In this document: positions 17,806 to 27,170 of the stretch, piece after piece
How positions within the stretch are numbered: the stretch's first letter is position 1
Layout: every line of letters begins with the position of its first letter
NCBI RefSeq assembly: GCF_002968295.1
Contig: NZ_CP134399.1
Span: forward strand, 2,852,001-2,916,000
Length of the DNA: 64,000 bases
DNA from: Mycobacterium sp. ITM-2016-00317
GTDB taxonomy: Bacteria > Actinomycetota > Actinomycetes > Mycobacteriales > Mycobacteriaceae
Reading direction: 5' to 3'
The notes under the pieces: model-generated
What the model was told of the DNA's origin: nothing
Databases searched by the model: none
What the model saw: the letters and a program-made list of their open reading frames with translations, nothing else
Made by a program: the position numbers and the translations under genes

Positions 17806-18755
17806 CGACCGGGGTGGAACCGACGGCTCTGGACGAACAGTTCCAGGGCTATCTGGACCACCTCGCGATCGAACGGGGAGTCGCGGCCAACACCCTGAGT
17901 TCCTACCGCCGGGATCTACGGCGCTACGCCGAACACCTCGCCGCCCGCGGAATCACCGACCTCGCCGGGGTGGCCGAGGCCGACGTCAGCGAGTTCCTGG
18001 TGTCGCTGCGCCGCGGCGATCCCGACAACGGGGTCGCGCCGCTGTCGGCGGTGTCGGCGGCCAGGGCGGTGATCGCGGTCCGCGGACTGCACCGGTTCGC
18101 CGCCGCCGAGGGCATTACCACCGTCGACGTCGCGCGTGAGGTCAAACCGCCGACGCCCGGCCGCCGGCTGCCCAAGAGCCTCAGCATCGACGAGGTGCTG
18201 GCGCTGCTGGATGCCGCGGGCGGCGACAGCGACGCCGACGGGCCCCTGACGCTGCGCAACCGGGCACTGCTGGAACTGCTGTACTCCACCGGCGCCCGGA
18301 TCTCCGAGGCCGTCGGTCTGGACGTCGACGACGTCGACACCCAGGCGCGGTCGGTGCTGCTGCGCGGCAAGGGCGGCAAGCAGCGGCTGATCCCGATCGG
18401 TCGTCCCGCGGTCAGCGCGCTGGACGCGTACCTGGTGCGCGGTCGGCCCGAATTGGCGCGCCGGGGCCGAGGCACGCCGGCGATCTTCCTCAACGCCCGC
18501 GGCGGACGGCTGTCCCGGCAGAGCGCCTGGCAGGTGCTGCAGGACGCGGCCGAACGCGCGGGGGTCACCGCGACGGTGTCGCCGCACGTGCTGAGGCACT
18601 CGTTCGCCACCCACCTGCTCGACGGCGGCGCCGACGTCCGCGTCGTGCAGGAACTGCTCGGGCACGCGTCGGTCACCACCACGCAGATCTACACGATGGT
18701 CACGGTGAACGCGCTGCGCGAGGTGTGGGCGGGCGCGCACCCGCGGGCCCGTTAG
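17802..18755 (+). CDS. xerD: Tyrosine recombinase XerD
   Basis: 317 aa. N-terminal SAM-like DNA-binding domain (about 8-100), then the catalytic domain with STGARISEA (Arg), [12 protein letters not shown] (H-x-x-R), [12 protein letters not shown] (His and the nucleophile Tyr). With XerC it resolves chromosome dimers at dif. GTG start 17802 overlaps the NUDIX stop. The end overlaps the convergent methyltransferase gene by 4 nt. All catalytic residues are present, and its place in the conserved core argues for housekeeping XerD rather than a phage integrase. Confidence 0.95.
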
Positions 18756-19495
18756 CCCGGGGCGCCGAGGTACTTCGACTCCAGCACCAGATCGGGCAGC
18801 AGCGACTGGTACTCGACGTGCGCTTTGTGCTCGACGGTGTCCCAGCGGGTGCCCTGATGGTCACGCATGTACCGCCGGTAGCCGGGGGCGCCGGGGATGC
18901 GCACGTTGTCGGCAACCGCGACGGACCCCGGGTGCAGCCATCCGCGCTCTTCGACGCTGAGCAGATCCGGCAGGTAGGCGCTCTTCTCGTGGTCGATGAA
19001 CAGCAGGTCGATGCTGCCCTCGGTGACGCCGTACTCGTCGGCCAGCGCGTCGAGGGTGCGGCCGCCGTCGCCGAGCGTGCCGACCACGCAGGTCACCCGG
19101 TCGGCCACCCCGGCGTGCGTCCAGATGCGGCGCGCGACCTCGGCGTTGGCCGCGGAGAACTCGACCGACAGCACCCGTGCCGACGGCGCCGCGCGGGCGA
19201 TGCGCAGCGCGCTGTATCCGCAGTAGGTGCCGAGCTCGAGCACCAGCGCCGGTTCTGTGCGGCGCACCGCGGCGTCGAGCAGTTCGCCCTTCTCCACCCC
19301 GACGTTCACGAGCATCGCTTTCTTGTATGCGAAGGTGTCGATCGCCGACAGCGCCGCGTCGATGTCGCCGGGACGGCTGTGCGTCTCGACGTAGGCGGCG
19401 CAGGCCGCTTCCCGGCCGTCACCGATCTGGCCGGTGCGCACGAACGACGGCATGCCTACCGCCAACCGCACCCACCGCGACAGCGGCAGCTTCAT
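18752..19495 (-). CDS. Catechol O-methyltransferase-like SAM-dependent methyltransferase (Rv1703c type)
   Basis: 247 aa from the ATG giving MKLPLSRW (251 aa if the ATG at 19507 is used). The SAM-binding motif is [17 protein letters not shown], with [15 protein letters not shown] (metal-binding Asp region) and [13 protein letters not shown] (Asp-Asn) as in the COMT family, which methylates catechols with Mg2+. In M. tuberculosis Rv1703c holds the same place after xerD. The natural substrate is unknown. Confidence 0.8.
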   Translation of the reverse strand: MKLPLSRWVRLAVGMPSFVRTGQIGDGREAACAAYVETHSRPGDIDAALSAIDTFAYKKAMLVNVGVEKGELLDAAVRRTEPALVLELGTYCGYSALRIARAAPSARVLSVEFSAANAEVARRIWTHAGVADRVTCVVGTLGDGGRTLDALADEYGVTEGSIDLLFIDHEKSAYLPDLLSVEERGWLHPGSVAVADNVRIPGAPGYRRYMRDHQGTRWDTVEHKAHVEYQSLLPDLVLESKYLGAPG

Positions 19496-19525
19496 GGCGC
19501 TCAGCATAGGCGCGCCGCGCCCCGG

Positions 19526-22500
19526 TCAGTCCGAGCTTGAACCCGAATCGGACGAGCCAGTGTCCGAGGCGGCGGAATTCCCGGCGTCGCCCCCGCTGCT
19601 GCTGCCGAATCCACCGGACCCACCGCTGCCGTTGGGCGAGCCGCCGTTGCCGCCGTCTCCGCCGGTGCCCGTACCGCCGATGCTGCCGCCGAAGGCTCCG
19701 CTGCCGCCCCAGCCGCCCCGGGTGGTGCCGTCGCCGCCGTCACCACCGTCGCCTCCGTCGCTGTCACCGGTGACGCTCAGGGCCGGCCCTCCGCTGCCGC
19801 CGCGCGCGCCGGTGGGGCCGTCGGTGCTGTCGGCTCCGTCGCCGCCGTTGCCGCCGGTGCTGCTGTCCGTGACGGTTGTGCTGCTGCCGCCCGCTCCTCC
19901 GCGCCCGGGCCGGGTTCCGGTGCCGCCGTCACCGCCGTTTCCGCCACGTCCTGAGACGACCGAGACCGCGTTACCGCCGTTACCGCCGTTGCCACCGAAT
20001 TCCGTTGCAGCACCACCAATTCCGCCGTTGCCGCCGGTCGAGTCGGCGACGCCGATCGCATTGCCGCCGGACCCGCCCCGGCCGGCCACGGACTCGCCTG
20101 CGCCGCCGGAGCCGCCGTCGCCGCCTGCCGAGATTCCCAACGCGATGCCGTCCCCGCCACGACCACCGGTGCCGCCGATCACGTCGCTCTGGCCGCCGGT
20201 GCCGCCGTCGCCGGCGACGCCGACGACCGTCGTCAGGACGGGGAGCCGCGGAATGAGGTTCACCGTGCCGCCGCCGGTGCCGCCCGATCCGCCGAGCACG
20301 CCGCCGGCTCCGCCGGTGCCGCCGTCGCCACCCGTGCCGATGGTGAACGAGCCGAGGTCGATACCCAAGGCGTCGATGAGCGCGCCGACATCGATGCCGC
20401 CCAGGTCCAGTCCACCGAGCAGTTCGTCCAGGTCGACGTTGTCGCCGGCGACTTCGAGCAGGGGAGCGAGACCGAAGACGCCTTTGCCGCCCGTTCCGCC
20501 CGCGCCGCCGATCAGCCCGCCGTCGCCACCGCTGCCACCGGCGGCCTCTTCGGCGTCGATCAGCCCGGCCAGTTGGCTCAAATCGAGATCCACATCCTCA
20601 CCGCTGAGCAGTTCGGAGATCAGTTGCGCCAGTGCGGGACCGCTGAGCAGGTCGAACGGATTCGAATAATCCCGCGTGCCGCCGGTGCCACCGGCACCGC
20701 CGGTGACCGAACCATCGCCGCCGTCACCGCCGCGCCCCGCTGTGGCGTGCCCGACCGGTAACGGCACCTGCTGGTTGAATTCCAGCCCCAGGATCGGGAC
20801 TCCACCGGAAAGCGTGGCATCGGCAAAAGTGGTGCCGCCCGTGGCCGACCCGCCGTTGCCGCCGCGCCCTCCGAACGCGACGCCGGACGGGTCTCCGCCG
20901 CCGGCACCGCCGGCGCCGCCGGTGCCGGTGAGGTTGCCGTCGCCGCTGCCGCCGTTGCCTCCGCGACCACCGAAGAGTCCGTCGCCGCCGGCCCCGGCTG
21001 CACCACCGGTGGCGGTGCCCACCGCGATCCCGTTCGCCGTAACGGTGCCGACGTCGAAGCCGAGGATCCTCAGCAGTGCGCCTTGGACGTCGGCGGTGCC
21101 GTCTGCGGTCGCCGCCCCGCCGTTTCCGCCACGTCCGCCGGCGACGGCGCCCGTGCCGCCCGCCGCGCCTGCACCCCCGACAGCGGTGAGCGTCGCATCC
21201 GCGGTGCCACCTGTTCCGCCGGCCCCGCCGAACAATCTGCCGTTGCCGCCGGCGCCGCCCGCACCGCCGATGCCGGTGCCGTTGCCGCCGGTACCGGTGG
21301 CCGTCACGGTGGAGGGCAGCACGTCGAAGCCGAGAAGCCCGGTGACGACGTCACGGATGTCCTGGGGGAACTCGATGCCGGTGGTGGTGGCGCCGACACC
21401 GTCGGAGGTGCCCGTCCCGCCGGCACCGCCGCGGCCGCCGGCGCCGAGATATTCGGCCTCACCGCCGACGCCGCCATCCCCGCCCACGCCGAGCAGGCGA
21501 CCGGATCCGGTGCCTCCCGCGCCGCCGGCCCCGCCGCTGCCCGCCAGTGGTCCACCGGCTCCGCCGTCGCCGCCCGTGCCACCGGTGCCCGCCACACCGG
21601 CGGTGGTCGATTCGGTATCGCCGGTGCCGCCGGCGCCGCCTGCTCCGCCGTTGCCGGCGGCCCCGGCGTCGCCGCCGTCGCCCCCGTTGCCGCCGGTGCC
21701 GGCGCCCGCGGTGAAGCCGGTCGTGGTGGTCGGATCCGACGTCGAGGACAGGGTCCAGGTGCCGCCGAACGCCGGCTTGCTGTAGGTCTCGGTCACGGCG
21801 ACCGTTTCGGTGGCACTGCCGGTGTTGGTCCCGGTGCCGCCGATGCCGCCGTTGCCACCGTCGCCGATCAGCGTCGAGCCGACGCCGCCGGCCCCACCGT
21901 CACCGCCCGTGGCCTCGTTGACGCCGGAGACGGTCGTCGCCTCTCCACCGGCTCCGCCGTTGCCGCCGTCGCCGATCAGGTATCCGCCGGCACCTCCGAC
22001 TCCACCCGTACCGCCGGTGGCTGTACCTGCCACGACGCTGTAGGTGGTCTCGTAGGTGTCGAATCGGCGCGTCGGTAACAGGACGCTGTTGTACGACCGG
22101 TCGGTGAGTTCGCGTTCACCGGCGACCGGGTCTCCGCCGGTCGACTCGGCGGTCCCGCCGAGACCGCCGGAGCCGCCCCTGCCGAACAGACCGGCCGCGC
22201 CCCCGCTGCCTCCTGCGCCGCCGCCGGCATCGCCGGCCTCCGAGGTGGCGGTGCCGCCTGCACCGCCGGAGCCTCCGTCGCCGAACAACCTGCCGCCGTT
22301 GCCGCCGTTGCCGCCGGCGCCCCCGGCCGACCCGGTGGCCGACGACGCGCCGGTCGCGCTGCCGGCGGCGCCCTGGCCTCCGGTGCCGCCTGCGCCGAAC
22401 AGGCCGGCATCACCGCCGTCACCGCCCCTGCCGTCGTTGTATCCGAGCAGGCCGGCGCCGCCGGCGCCGCCGATGCCGATGAAACCCGCGTTGCCGCCTG

Positions 22501-22924
22501 CGCCGCCGAACGCGCCGGCACCGCCGTTGCCCCACAGCAGGCCCCCATTACCGCCGAGGCATCCGGCGGTGCAGGACGGGTCCAGTGCCAGTGCGTCCAG
22601 GCCGTCACCGATCAACAGTCCGCCCGGCCCGAACAGCCGGATCGCGGCCGGCGCGTCCTCGATCTGCAGCGGTTGCGGTCCGGTGGACCCAGCTCTCCCG
22701 AGCAGCGGCGCGCAATCGGTGCGATCGCTGACGGTGCACACGGCCGATGCGGGAGCGGTGTCGGCTTCGGCGGTGGCCACCCCGATCGTGACCAGCGCGC
22801 CGGCGGCCAATGCAGCATTCAGGGCGGCACCACCGGCAAGTCTCTTGGCCAGCAGACGGCGTTGAGCGCGGTTTCTCCGCCGTGGCGTTCCCGGCGCAGC
22901 GGCCGCGGTCGGTCGAGCAGTCAT
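19526..22924 (-). CDS. Secreted Gly-rich PGRS-type protein lacking a PE domain
   Basis: 1132 aa. Start is the ATG at 22924, preceded by CTGGGGGGA with 5-nt spacing; the frame is open for 33 more codons upstream but these look non-coding. Residues 1-55 form a Sec-type signal (twin basic stretch RRRNRAQRRLLAKR, hydrophobic core, AEADTAPASA). From about 90 on the protein is PGRS-like: GGLLIGDG, GGNGGLLWGNGGAG, then hundreds of Gly-Gly-X repeats. Several non-Gly islands interrupt them (LLGFDVLPSTVTA, LRILGFDVGTVTANG, LGLEFNQQVPLPVG, and an acidic Leu-rich block LSGEDVDLDLSQLAGLIDAE). The C-terminal 25 residues are Ser/Asp-rich. No PE or PPE domain exists. It lies where M. tuberculosis has cycA-PPE22-PPE23. 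The function is unknown; a surface role is inferred. Confidence 0.8.
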   Translation of the reverse strand: MTARPTAAAAPGTPRRRNRAQRRLLAKRLAGGAALNAALAAGALVTIGVATAEADTAPASAVCTVSDRTDCAPLLGRAGSTGPQPLQIEDAPAAIRLFGPGGLLIGDGLDALALDPSCTAGCLGGNGGLLWGNGGAGAFGGAGGNAGFIGIGGAGGAGLLGYNDGRGGDGGDAGLFGAGGTGGQGAAGSATGASSATGSAGGAGGNGGNGGRLFGDGGSGGAGGTATSEAGDAGGGAGGSGGAAGLFGRGGSGGLGGTAESTGGDPVAGERELTDRSYNSVLLPTRRFDTYETTYSVVAGTATGGTGGVGGAGGYLIGDGGNGGAGGEATTVSGVNEATGGDGGAGGVGSTLIGDGGNGGIGGTGTNTGSATETVAVTETYSKPAFGGTWTLSSTSDPTTTTGFTAGAGTGGNGGDGGDAGAAGNGGAGGAGGTGDTESTTAGVAGTGGTGGDGGAGGPLAGSGGAGGAGGTGSGRLLGVGGDGGVGGEAEYLGAGGRGGAGGTGTSDGVGATTTGIEFPQDIRDVVTGLLGFDVLPSTVTATGTGGNGTGIGGAGGAGGNGRLFGGAGGTGGTADATLTAVGGAGAAGGTGAVAGGRGGNGGAATADGTADVQGALLRILGFDVGTVTANGIAVGTATGGAAGAGGDGLFGGRGGNGGSGDGNLTGTGGAGGAGGGDPSGVAFGGRGGNGGSATGGTTFADATLSGGVPILGLEFNQQVPLPVGHATAGRGGDGGDGSVTGGAGGTGGTRDYSNPFDLLSGPALAQLISELLSGEDVDLDLSQLAGLIDAEEAAGGSGGDGGLIGGAGGTGGKGVFGLAPLLEVAGDNVDLDELLGGLDLGGIDVGALIDALGIDLGSFTIGTGGDGGTGGAGGVLGGSGGTGGGTVNLIPRLPVLTTVVGVAGDGGTGGQSDVIGGTGGRGGDGIALGISAGGDGGSGGAGESVAGRGGSGGNAIGVADSTGGNGGIGGAATEFGGNGGNGGNAVSVVSGRGGNGGDGGTGTRPGRGGAGGSSTTVTDSSTGGNGGDGADSTDGPTGARGGSGGPALSVTGDSDGGDGGDGGDGTTRGGWGGSGAFGGSIGGTGTGGDGGNGGSPNGSGGSGGFGSSSGGDAGNSAASDTGSSDSGSSSD

Positions 22925-23327
22925 ATGTGTCCCCCCAGGTAAAGCAATGCCGAATCCCACCTGACTCCGGACCGTAGCAACTTCAGCCTGGCTTCGGTAT
23001 GCCGATTCGCGCACGGTTCTCATTTGCGCCTTTTGGCTTACCGCACAATACTTTTGATCTTGAATCCAGCATCAGAACTTCGCCGGGACAGGTGCTCCTC
23101 CGCAAACTATCCACCTCAAACGGCGCATTTCGGTTTGGCTCGAGTTCGCCGGGTGAACGGTGGTCGATGGGGCGTCAACGGGTACGGACCTCGGTGCTTG
23201 TCGGCCGGGTCGCGCGTCAATCGGTGACCCCGCTCCTGCGGGTCTGCCTCACTGATTCGCCGGTCACCGTTAAACTTGCCCCGATGCCCGCCATGCCTGA
23301 AGGTTGCCTGACCAGCGACGGTCCGGT
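22925..23327. other. Divergent intergenic region between the PGRS-type gene and parA
   Basis: 403 bp with no supported gene. It must hold the promoters of the Gly-rich gene (minus) and of parA (plus). It is less GC-rich than its surroundings near 23030-23140. Before parA a TTAAACTTG segment at about 23271-23279 could serve as a -10, but I cannot define a matching -35. No tRNA, terminator or repeat is visible. Confidence 0.5.
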
Positions 23328-24224
23328 ATGACCGACCCGACAGGCGGCCCCGTGGACACCGCGCCGGCGGTCCCGGACGACGAACCGGTGCCAGGCCTGA
23401 CCGGCCGCGTCCCCCGCCGGACCCCCGAACCGGCGCCCCGCACCTCGCACGGACCCGCCAAGGTCATCGCGATGTGCAACCAGAAGGGCGGCGTCGGCAA
23501 GACCACCTCGACGATCAACCTCGGTGCCAGCCTGGCCGAGTACGGCAGGCGGGTGCTGCTCGTCGACCTCGACCCGCAGGGCGCGCTGTCGGCCGGGCTG
23601 GGCGTGCCGCACTACGAGCTCGAGCACACCGTGCACAACCTGCTGGTGGAGCCGCGGGTGTCGATCGACCAGGTGCTGATCAAGACCAGGGTGCCGGGCC
23701 TGGACCTGGTGCCCAGCAACATCGACCTGTCGGCCGCCGAGATCCAGCTCGTCAACGAGGTGGGCCGCGAGCAGACCCTGGCCCGCGCGCTGTACCCGGT
23801 GCTCGACCGCTACGACTACGTGCTGATCGACTGCCAGCCGTCACTGGGGCTGCTGACCGTCAACGGGCTGGCGTGCAGCGACGGGGTGATCATCCCGACC
23901 GAGTGCGAGTTCTTCTCGCTGCGCGGGCTGGCGCTGCTGACCGACACCGTCGAGAAGGTGCACGACCGGCTGAACCCGAAGCTGTCGATCAGCGGAATCC
24001 TGATCACCCGCTACGACCCGCGCACGGTGAACTCGCGCGACGTGATGGCCCGCGTCGTGGAGCGCTTCGGCGATCTGGTGTTCGACACCGTCGTCACCCG
24101 CACCGTGCGCTTTCCCGAGACCAGCGTCGCGGGCGAACCGATCACCACCTGGGCGCCGAAATCGGCTGGGGCCGAGGCGTATCGGGCGCTCGCGCGTGAG
24201 GTCATCCACCGGTTCGGCGCGTGA
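23328..24224 (+). CDS. ParA-family ATPase (Rv1708 type)
   Basis: 298 aa. A 45-residue Pro/Thr-rich head precedes the deviant Walker A motif KGGVGKTT (about 56-63); further motifs are LLVDLDPQGALSAGLG and VLIDCQPSLGLLTVNGL. It is the parA/soj-like gene that precedes scpAB in actinobacteria, separate from the oriC-linked parAB. A role in chromosome organisation alongside ScpAB is inferred from the fixed neighbourhood and a 4-nt overlap with scpA. ATG 23328 chosen (MTDPTGG); an earlier in-frame ATG at 23304 is possible. Confidence 0.88.
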   Translation: MTDPTGGPVDTAPAVPDDEPVPGLTGRVPRRTPEPAPRTSHGPAKVIAMCNQKGGVGKTTSTINLGASLAEYGRRVLLVDLDPQGALSAGLGVPHYELEHTVHNLLVEPRVSIDQVLIKTRVPGLDLVPSNIDLSAAEIQLVNEVGREQTLARALYPVLDRYDYVLIDCQPSLGLLTVNGLACSDGVIIPTECEFFSLRGLALLTDTVEKVHDRLNPKLSISGILITRYDPRTVNSRDVMARVVERFGDLVFDTVVTRTVRFPETSVAGEPITTWAPKSAGAEAYRALAREVIHRFGA

Positions 24225-25033
24225 GCGAGACATCTGGACAAGAGTCGGCGCCGGTTGGTTTCCAGGTTCGGCTCAGTAATTTCGAGGGCCCGTTCGACCT
24301 GCTGCTGCAACTGATCTTCGGGCACCGGCTGGACGTCACCGAAGTGGCGTTGCACACGGTCACCGACGAGTTCATCGCCTATACCAAGCAGATCGGACCC
24401 CAGCTCGGGCTCGACGAGACGACGTCGTTCCTGGTGGTCGCCGCGACCCTGCTGGACCTGAAGGCGGCGCGGCTGCTGCAGGCCGGCGAGATCCACGACG
24501 AGGAAGACCTGGCGCTGCTGGAGGTGCGCGACCTGCTGTTCGCCCGGCTGCTGCAATACCGGGCGTTCAAGCACGTGGCCCTGATGTTCGCCGAGCTGGA
24601 GAACGCGGCGCTGCGCAGCTACCCGCGAGCGGTGTCGCTGGAGGACCGCTACGCCGAGTTGCTGCCCGAGGTGATGCTGGGCGTGGACGCCGCCCGGTTC
24701 GCCGAGATCGCGGCCACAGCGTTCACCCCACGCCCGGTGCCGACCATCGGCACCGACCACCTGCACCAGGTCGCGGTCTCGGTGCCCGAACAGGCCGCCA
24801 ACCTGATGGCGCTGCTCGAGCGGCGGGGGATCGGCCACTGGGCATCCTTCACCGATCTGGTCGCCGACTGCCAGGCCCCGATCGAGATCGTGGGGCGCTT
24901 CCTGGCGCTGCTCGAGTTGTACCGGGCCAGGGCGGTAGCATTCGAGCAACCAGAACCGCTTGGTGTGCTCCAGATTTCGTGGACCGGAGAGCGGCCTAAC
25001 AGCCAACAGTTGGCGACCGCGGACGCGGAATAG
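24221..25033 (+). CDS. scpA: Segregation and condensation protein A (kleisin)
   Basis: 270 aa. The N-terminal kleisin signature FQVRLSNFEGPFDLLLQLI (about 12-30) and the helical LLARLLQY-type middle identify ScpA, which bridges SMC heads with ScpB. GTG start overlaps the parA gene by 4 nt; scpB follows after 8 nt. Length is standard for the family. Confidence 0.93.
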   Translation: MSETSGQESAPVGFQVRLSNFEGPFDLLLQLIFGHRLDVTEVALHTVTDEFIAYTKQIGPQLGLDETTSFLVVAATLLDLKAARLLQAGEIHDEEDLALLEVRDLLFARLLQYRAFKHVALMFAELENAALRSYPRAVSLEDRYAELLPEVMLGVDAARFAEIAATAFTPRPVPTIGTDHLHQVAVSVPEQAANLMALLERRGIGHWASFTDLVADCQAPIEIVGRFLALLELYRARAVAFEQPEPLGVLQISWTGERPNSQQLATADAE

Positions 25034-25041
25034 AAAAGACT

Positions 25042-25740
25042 ATGACAGAAGACATCTCGACCGGCACCGAGCTTGACGACGCAGAGCCCGGTGAGGTCAC
25101 CGACGCCGAGCTGGACGACGCCGAACTGGACGCGGTGCTGGAGGCGTTGCTGCTGGTGGTGGACACCCCGGTCACCGTTGACGCGCTCTGCACCGCCACC
25201 GAGCAGCCGCCCGCCCGGGTCACCGAACGGCTGCGGCTTCTCGCGGCCGGGCTGGCCGCCCGCGACAGCGGTATCGACCTGCGCGAGGCCGCAGGCGGCT
25301 GGCGGATGTACACCCGCTCCAAGTACGCCCCCTACGTCGAGAAACTGCTCCTCGACGGGGCGCGGTCCAAGCTGACCCGCGCCGCGTTGGAGACCCTCGC
25401 GGTGGTGGCCTACCGTCAGCCCGTCACCCGGGCCAGGGTCAGCGCGGTCCGCGGCGTCAACGTCGACGCCGTGATGCGCACACTGATGGCCCGCGGGCTG
25501 ATCACCGAGGCGGGCAACGACCCCGACTCCGGTGCGGTGACCTTCGCCACCACCGAGCTGTTCCTCGAGCGGCTCGGGCTGACGTCGCTGACCGACCTGC
25601 CCGACATCGCACCCCTACTTCCCGACGTCGACGTGATCGACGACATCAGCGAAAACCTCAGTGAGGAGCCACGTTTCATGAAGCTCAACGGCACATCGGC
25701 GCCGCAGGCGCCGGCGGCCATCGACGTGGATCAGGACTGA
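25042..25740 (+). CDS. scpB: Segregation and condensation protein B
   Basis: 232 aa, two winged-helix domains: first around DAVLEALLLVVDTPVTVDAL, second around LTRAALETLAVVAYRQPVTR and VRGVNVDAVMRTLMARGLI, both characteristic of ScpB. The acidic N-terminus (about 1-30) is specific to actinobacteria. It forms the Smc-ScpAB condensin with the neighbouring ScpA. It ends 3 nt before the pseudouridine synthase gene. Confidence 0.93.
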   Translation: MTEDISTGTELDDAEPGEVTDAELDDAELDAVLEALLLVVDTPVTVDALCTATEQPPARVTERLRLLAAGLAARDSGIDLREAAGGWRMYTRSKYAPYVEKLLLDGARSKLTRAALETLAVVAYRQPVTRARVSAVRGVNVDAVMRTLMARGLITEAGNDPDSGAVTFATTELFLERLGLTSLTDLPDIAPLLPDVDVIDDISENLSEEPRFMKLNGTSAPQAPAAIDVDQD

Positions 25741-25743
25741 ACC

Positions 25744-26487
25744 ATGACCGAAAACGAAGGAATACGGCTGCAGAAGGTGCTGTCGCAGGCGGGCATCGCC
25801 TCACGACGGGTCGCCGAGAAGATGATCCGCGACGGCCGGGTGGAGGTCGACGATCAGATCGTCACCGAACAGGGCACCCGGGTGGATCCCACGGTCTCGG
25901 TGATCCGGGTCGACGGCGCCCGCATCGCGGTCGACGACACCCTGGTGCACCTGGCGATCAACAAGCCGCGCGGCATGCACTCCACGATGTCCGACGATCG
26001 GGGCCGGCCCTGTGTCGGTGACCTGGTCGAGCACCGCGTGCGAGGCAACAAGAAGCTCTTCCACGTCGGTCGCCTGGACGCCGACACCGAAGGTCTGCTG
26101 CTGCTGACCAACGACGGGGAACTGGCCCACCGGTTGATGCACCCGTCCTACGAGGTGCCCAAGGCCTACGTCGCCACCGTGCTCGGCTCGGTGCCCCGTG
26201 GGCTGGGCCGCAAGCTGCGCGACGGGATCGAACTCGAGGACGGGCCGGTGCGCCTCGACGACTTCGCGGTGGTCGACACCCTGCCCGGCCGGACGCTGGT
26301 GCGGGTGACCCTGCACGAGGGCCGCAAGCGCATCGTGCGCAGGCTGCTGGCCAAGGTGGGTTTCCCGGTGCAGGAGCTGGTGCGCACCGACATCGGCCCG
26401 GTCAGCCTCGGCGATCAGCGCCCGGGCAGCATCCGGGCGTTGAACCAGAAGGAGATCGGCGAGTTGTACAAGGCGGTCGGGTTGTGA
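25744..26487 (+). CDS. rRNA pseudouridine synthase, RluB/RsuA family (Rv1711 type)
   Basis: 247 aa. An S4 domain (1-60: [20 protein letters not shown]) precedes the RsuA/RluB catalytic domain with [17 protein letters not shown], whose Asp is the catalytic residue, and [13 protein letters not shown]. It converts specific uridines of rRNA, probably 23S, to pseudouridine. ATG start 3 nt after scpB; the end overlaps cmk by 4 nt. Confidence 0.92.
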   Translation: MTENEGIRLQKVLSQAGIASRRVAEKMIRDGRVEVDDQIVTEQGTRVDPTVSVIRVDGARIAVDDTLVHLAINKPRGMHSTMSDDRGRPCVGDLVEHRVRGNKKLFHVGRLDADTEGLLLLTNDGELAHRLMHPSYEVPKAYVATVLGSVPRGLGRKLRDGIELEDGPVRLDDFAVVDTLPGRTLVRVTLHEGRKRIVRRLLAKVGFPVQELVRTDIGPVSLGDQRPGSIRALNQKEIGELYKAVGL

Positions 26488-27170
26488 CACCGTCCCTGGT
26501 GATTGCCATCGACGGGCCCGCGGGCACCGGAAAGTCCACCGTGGCAAGGGGTTTGGCGACAGCGCTGCATGCGCGCTACCTGGACACGGGTGCGATGTAC
26601 CGGATCGTCACCTTGGGCGTGCTGCGAGCCGGGGTCGACCTCGCCGACGCCGCGGCGATCGGCGCGGTCGCGCAGGACATCGAGCTGGCGGTCGGCAGCG
26701 ACCCTGCCGAGGACCGCTCCTACCTGTCCGGTGAGGACGTCTCGGCCGAGATCCGCGGGGACGCGGTCACCAAAGCCGTCTCGGCGGTCTCGGCGGTACC
26801 CGCGGTGCGCACCCGGCTGGTCGCACTGCAGCGTGAATTGGCCTCGGCGCCGGGCAATGTCGTCGTCGAAGGCCGCGACATCGGCACCGTGGTGCTGCCC
26901 GACGCGGACGTCAAGATCTTCCTGACCGCATCGGCGGAGGAGCGCGCACGGCGCCGCAACGACCAGAACGTCGCCGCGGGGCTACCCGGCGACTACGAGG
27001 CGGTGCTCGCCGACGTCAAGCGCCGCGACCATCTGGACTCCACGCGCGCGGTGTCGCCGCTGCGTGCCGCCGACGATGCGGTGGTGGTCGACACCAGCGC
27101 CATGAACCAGGCCGAGGTCGTCACCTACCTGACCGAGCTCGTCGAGCAGAAAGCGAGTGTGACGCGATGA
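26484..27170 (+). CDS. cmk: Cytidylate kinase
   Basis: 228 aa, P-loop GPAGTGKST (10-18), then YLDTGAMYR (CMP-binding) and [15 protein letters not shown], all cytidylate-kinase hallmarks. It phosphorylates CMP and dCMP. GTG start overlaps the preceding stop by 4 nt; the stop overlaps the der ATG by 4 nt (ATGA). Complete and of normal length. Confidence 0.95.
   Translation: MTPSLVIAIDGPAGTGKSTVARGLATALHARYLDTGAMYRIVTLGVLRAGVDLADAAAIGAVAQDIELAVGSDPAEDRSYLSGEDVSAEIRGDAVTKAVSAVSAVPAVRTRLVALQRELASAPGNVVVEGRDIGTVVLPDADVKIFLTASAEERARRRNDQNVAAGLPGDYEAVLADVKRRDHLDSTRAVSPLRAADDAVVVDTSAMNQAEVVTYLTELVEQKASVTR

Noticed and set aside
19434..22865. Several long Pro-rich frames on the plus strand
   Set aside because: They are the complement of the Gly-Gly-X repeats (GGC/GCC), which always reads as Pro/Ser/Arg on the other strand.
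19526..22924. CRISPR-like or tandem DNA array
   Set aside because: Repeats are short, degenerate and in frame with a Gly-rich protein; there are no spacers of constant size.
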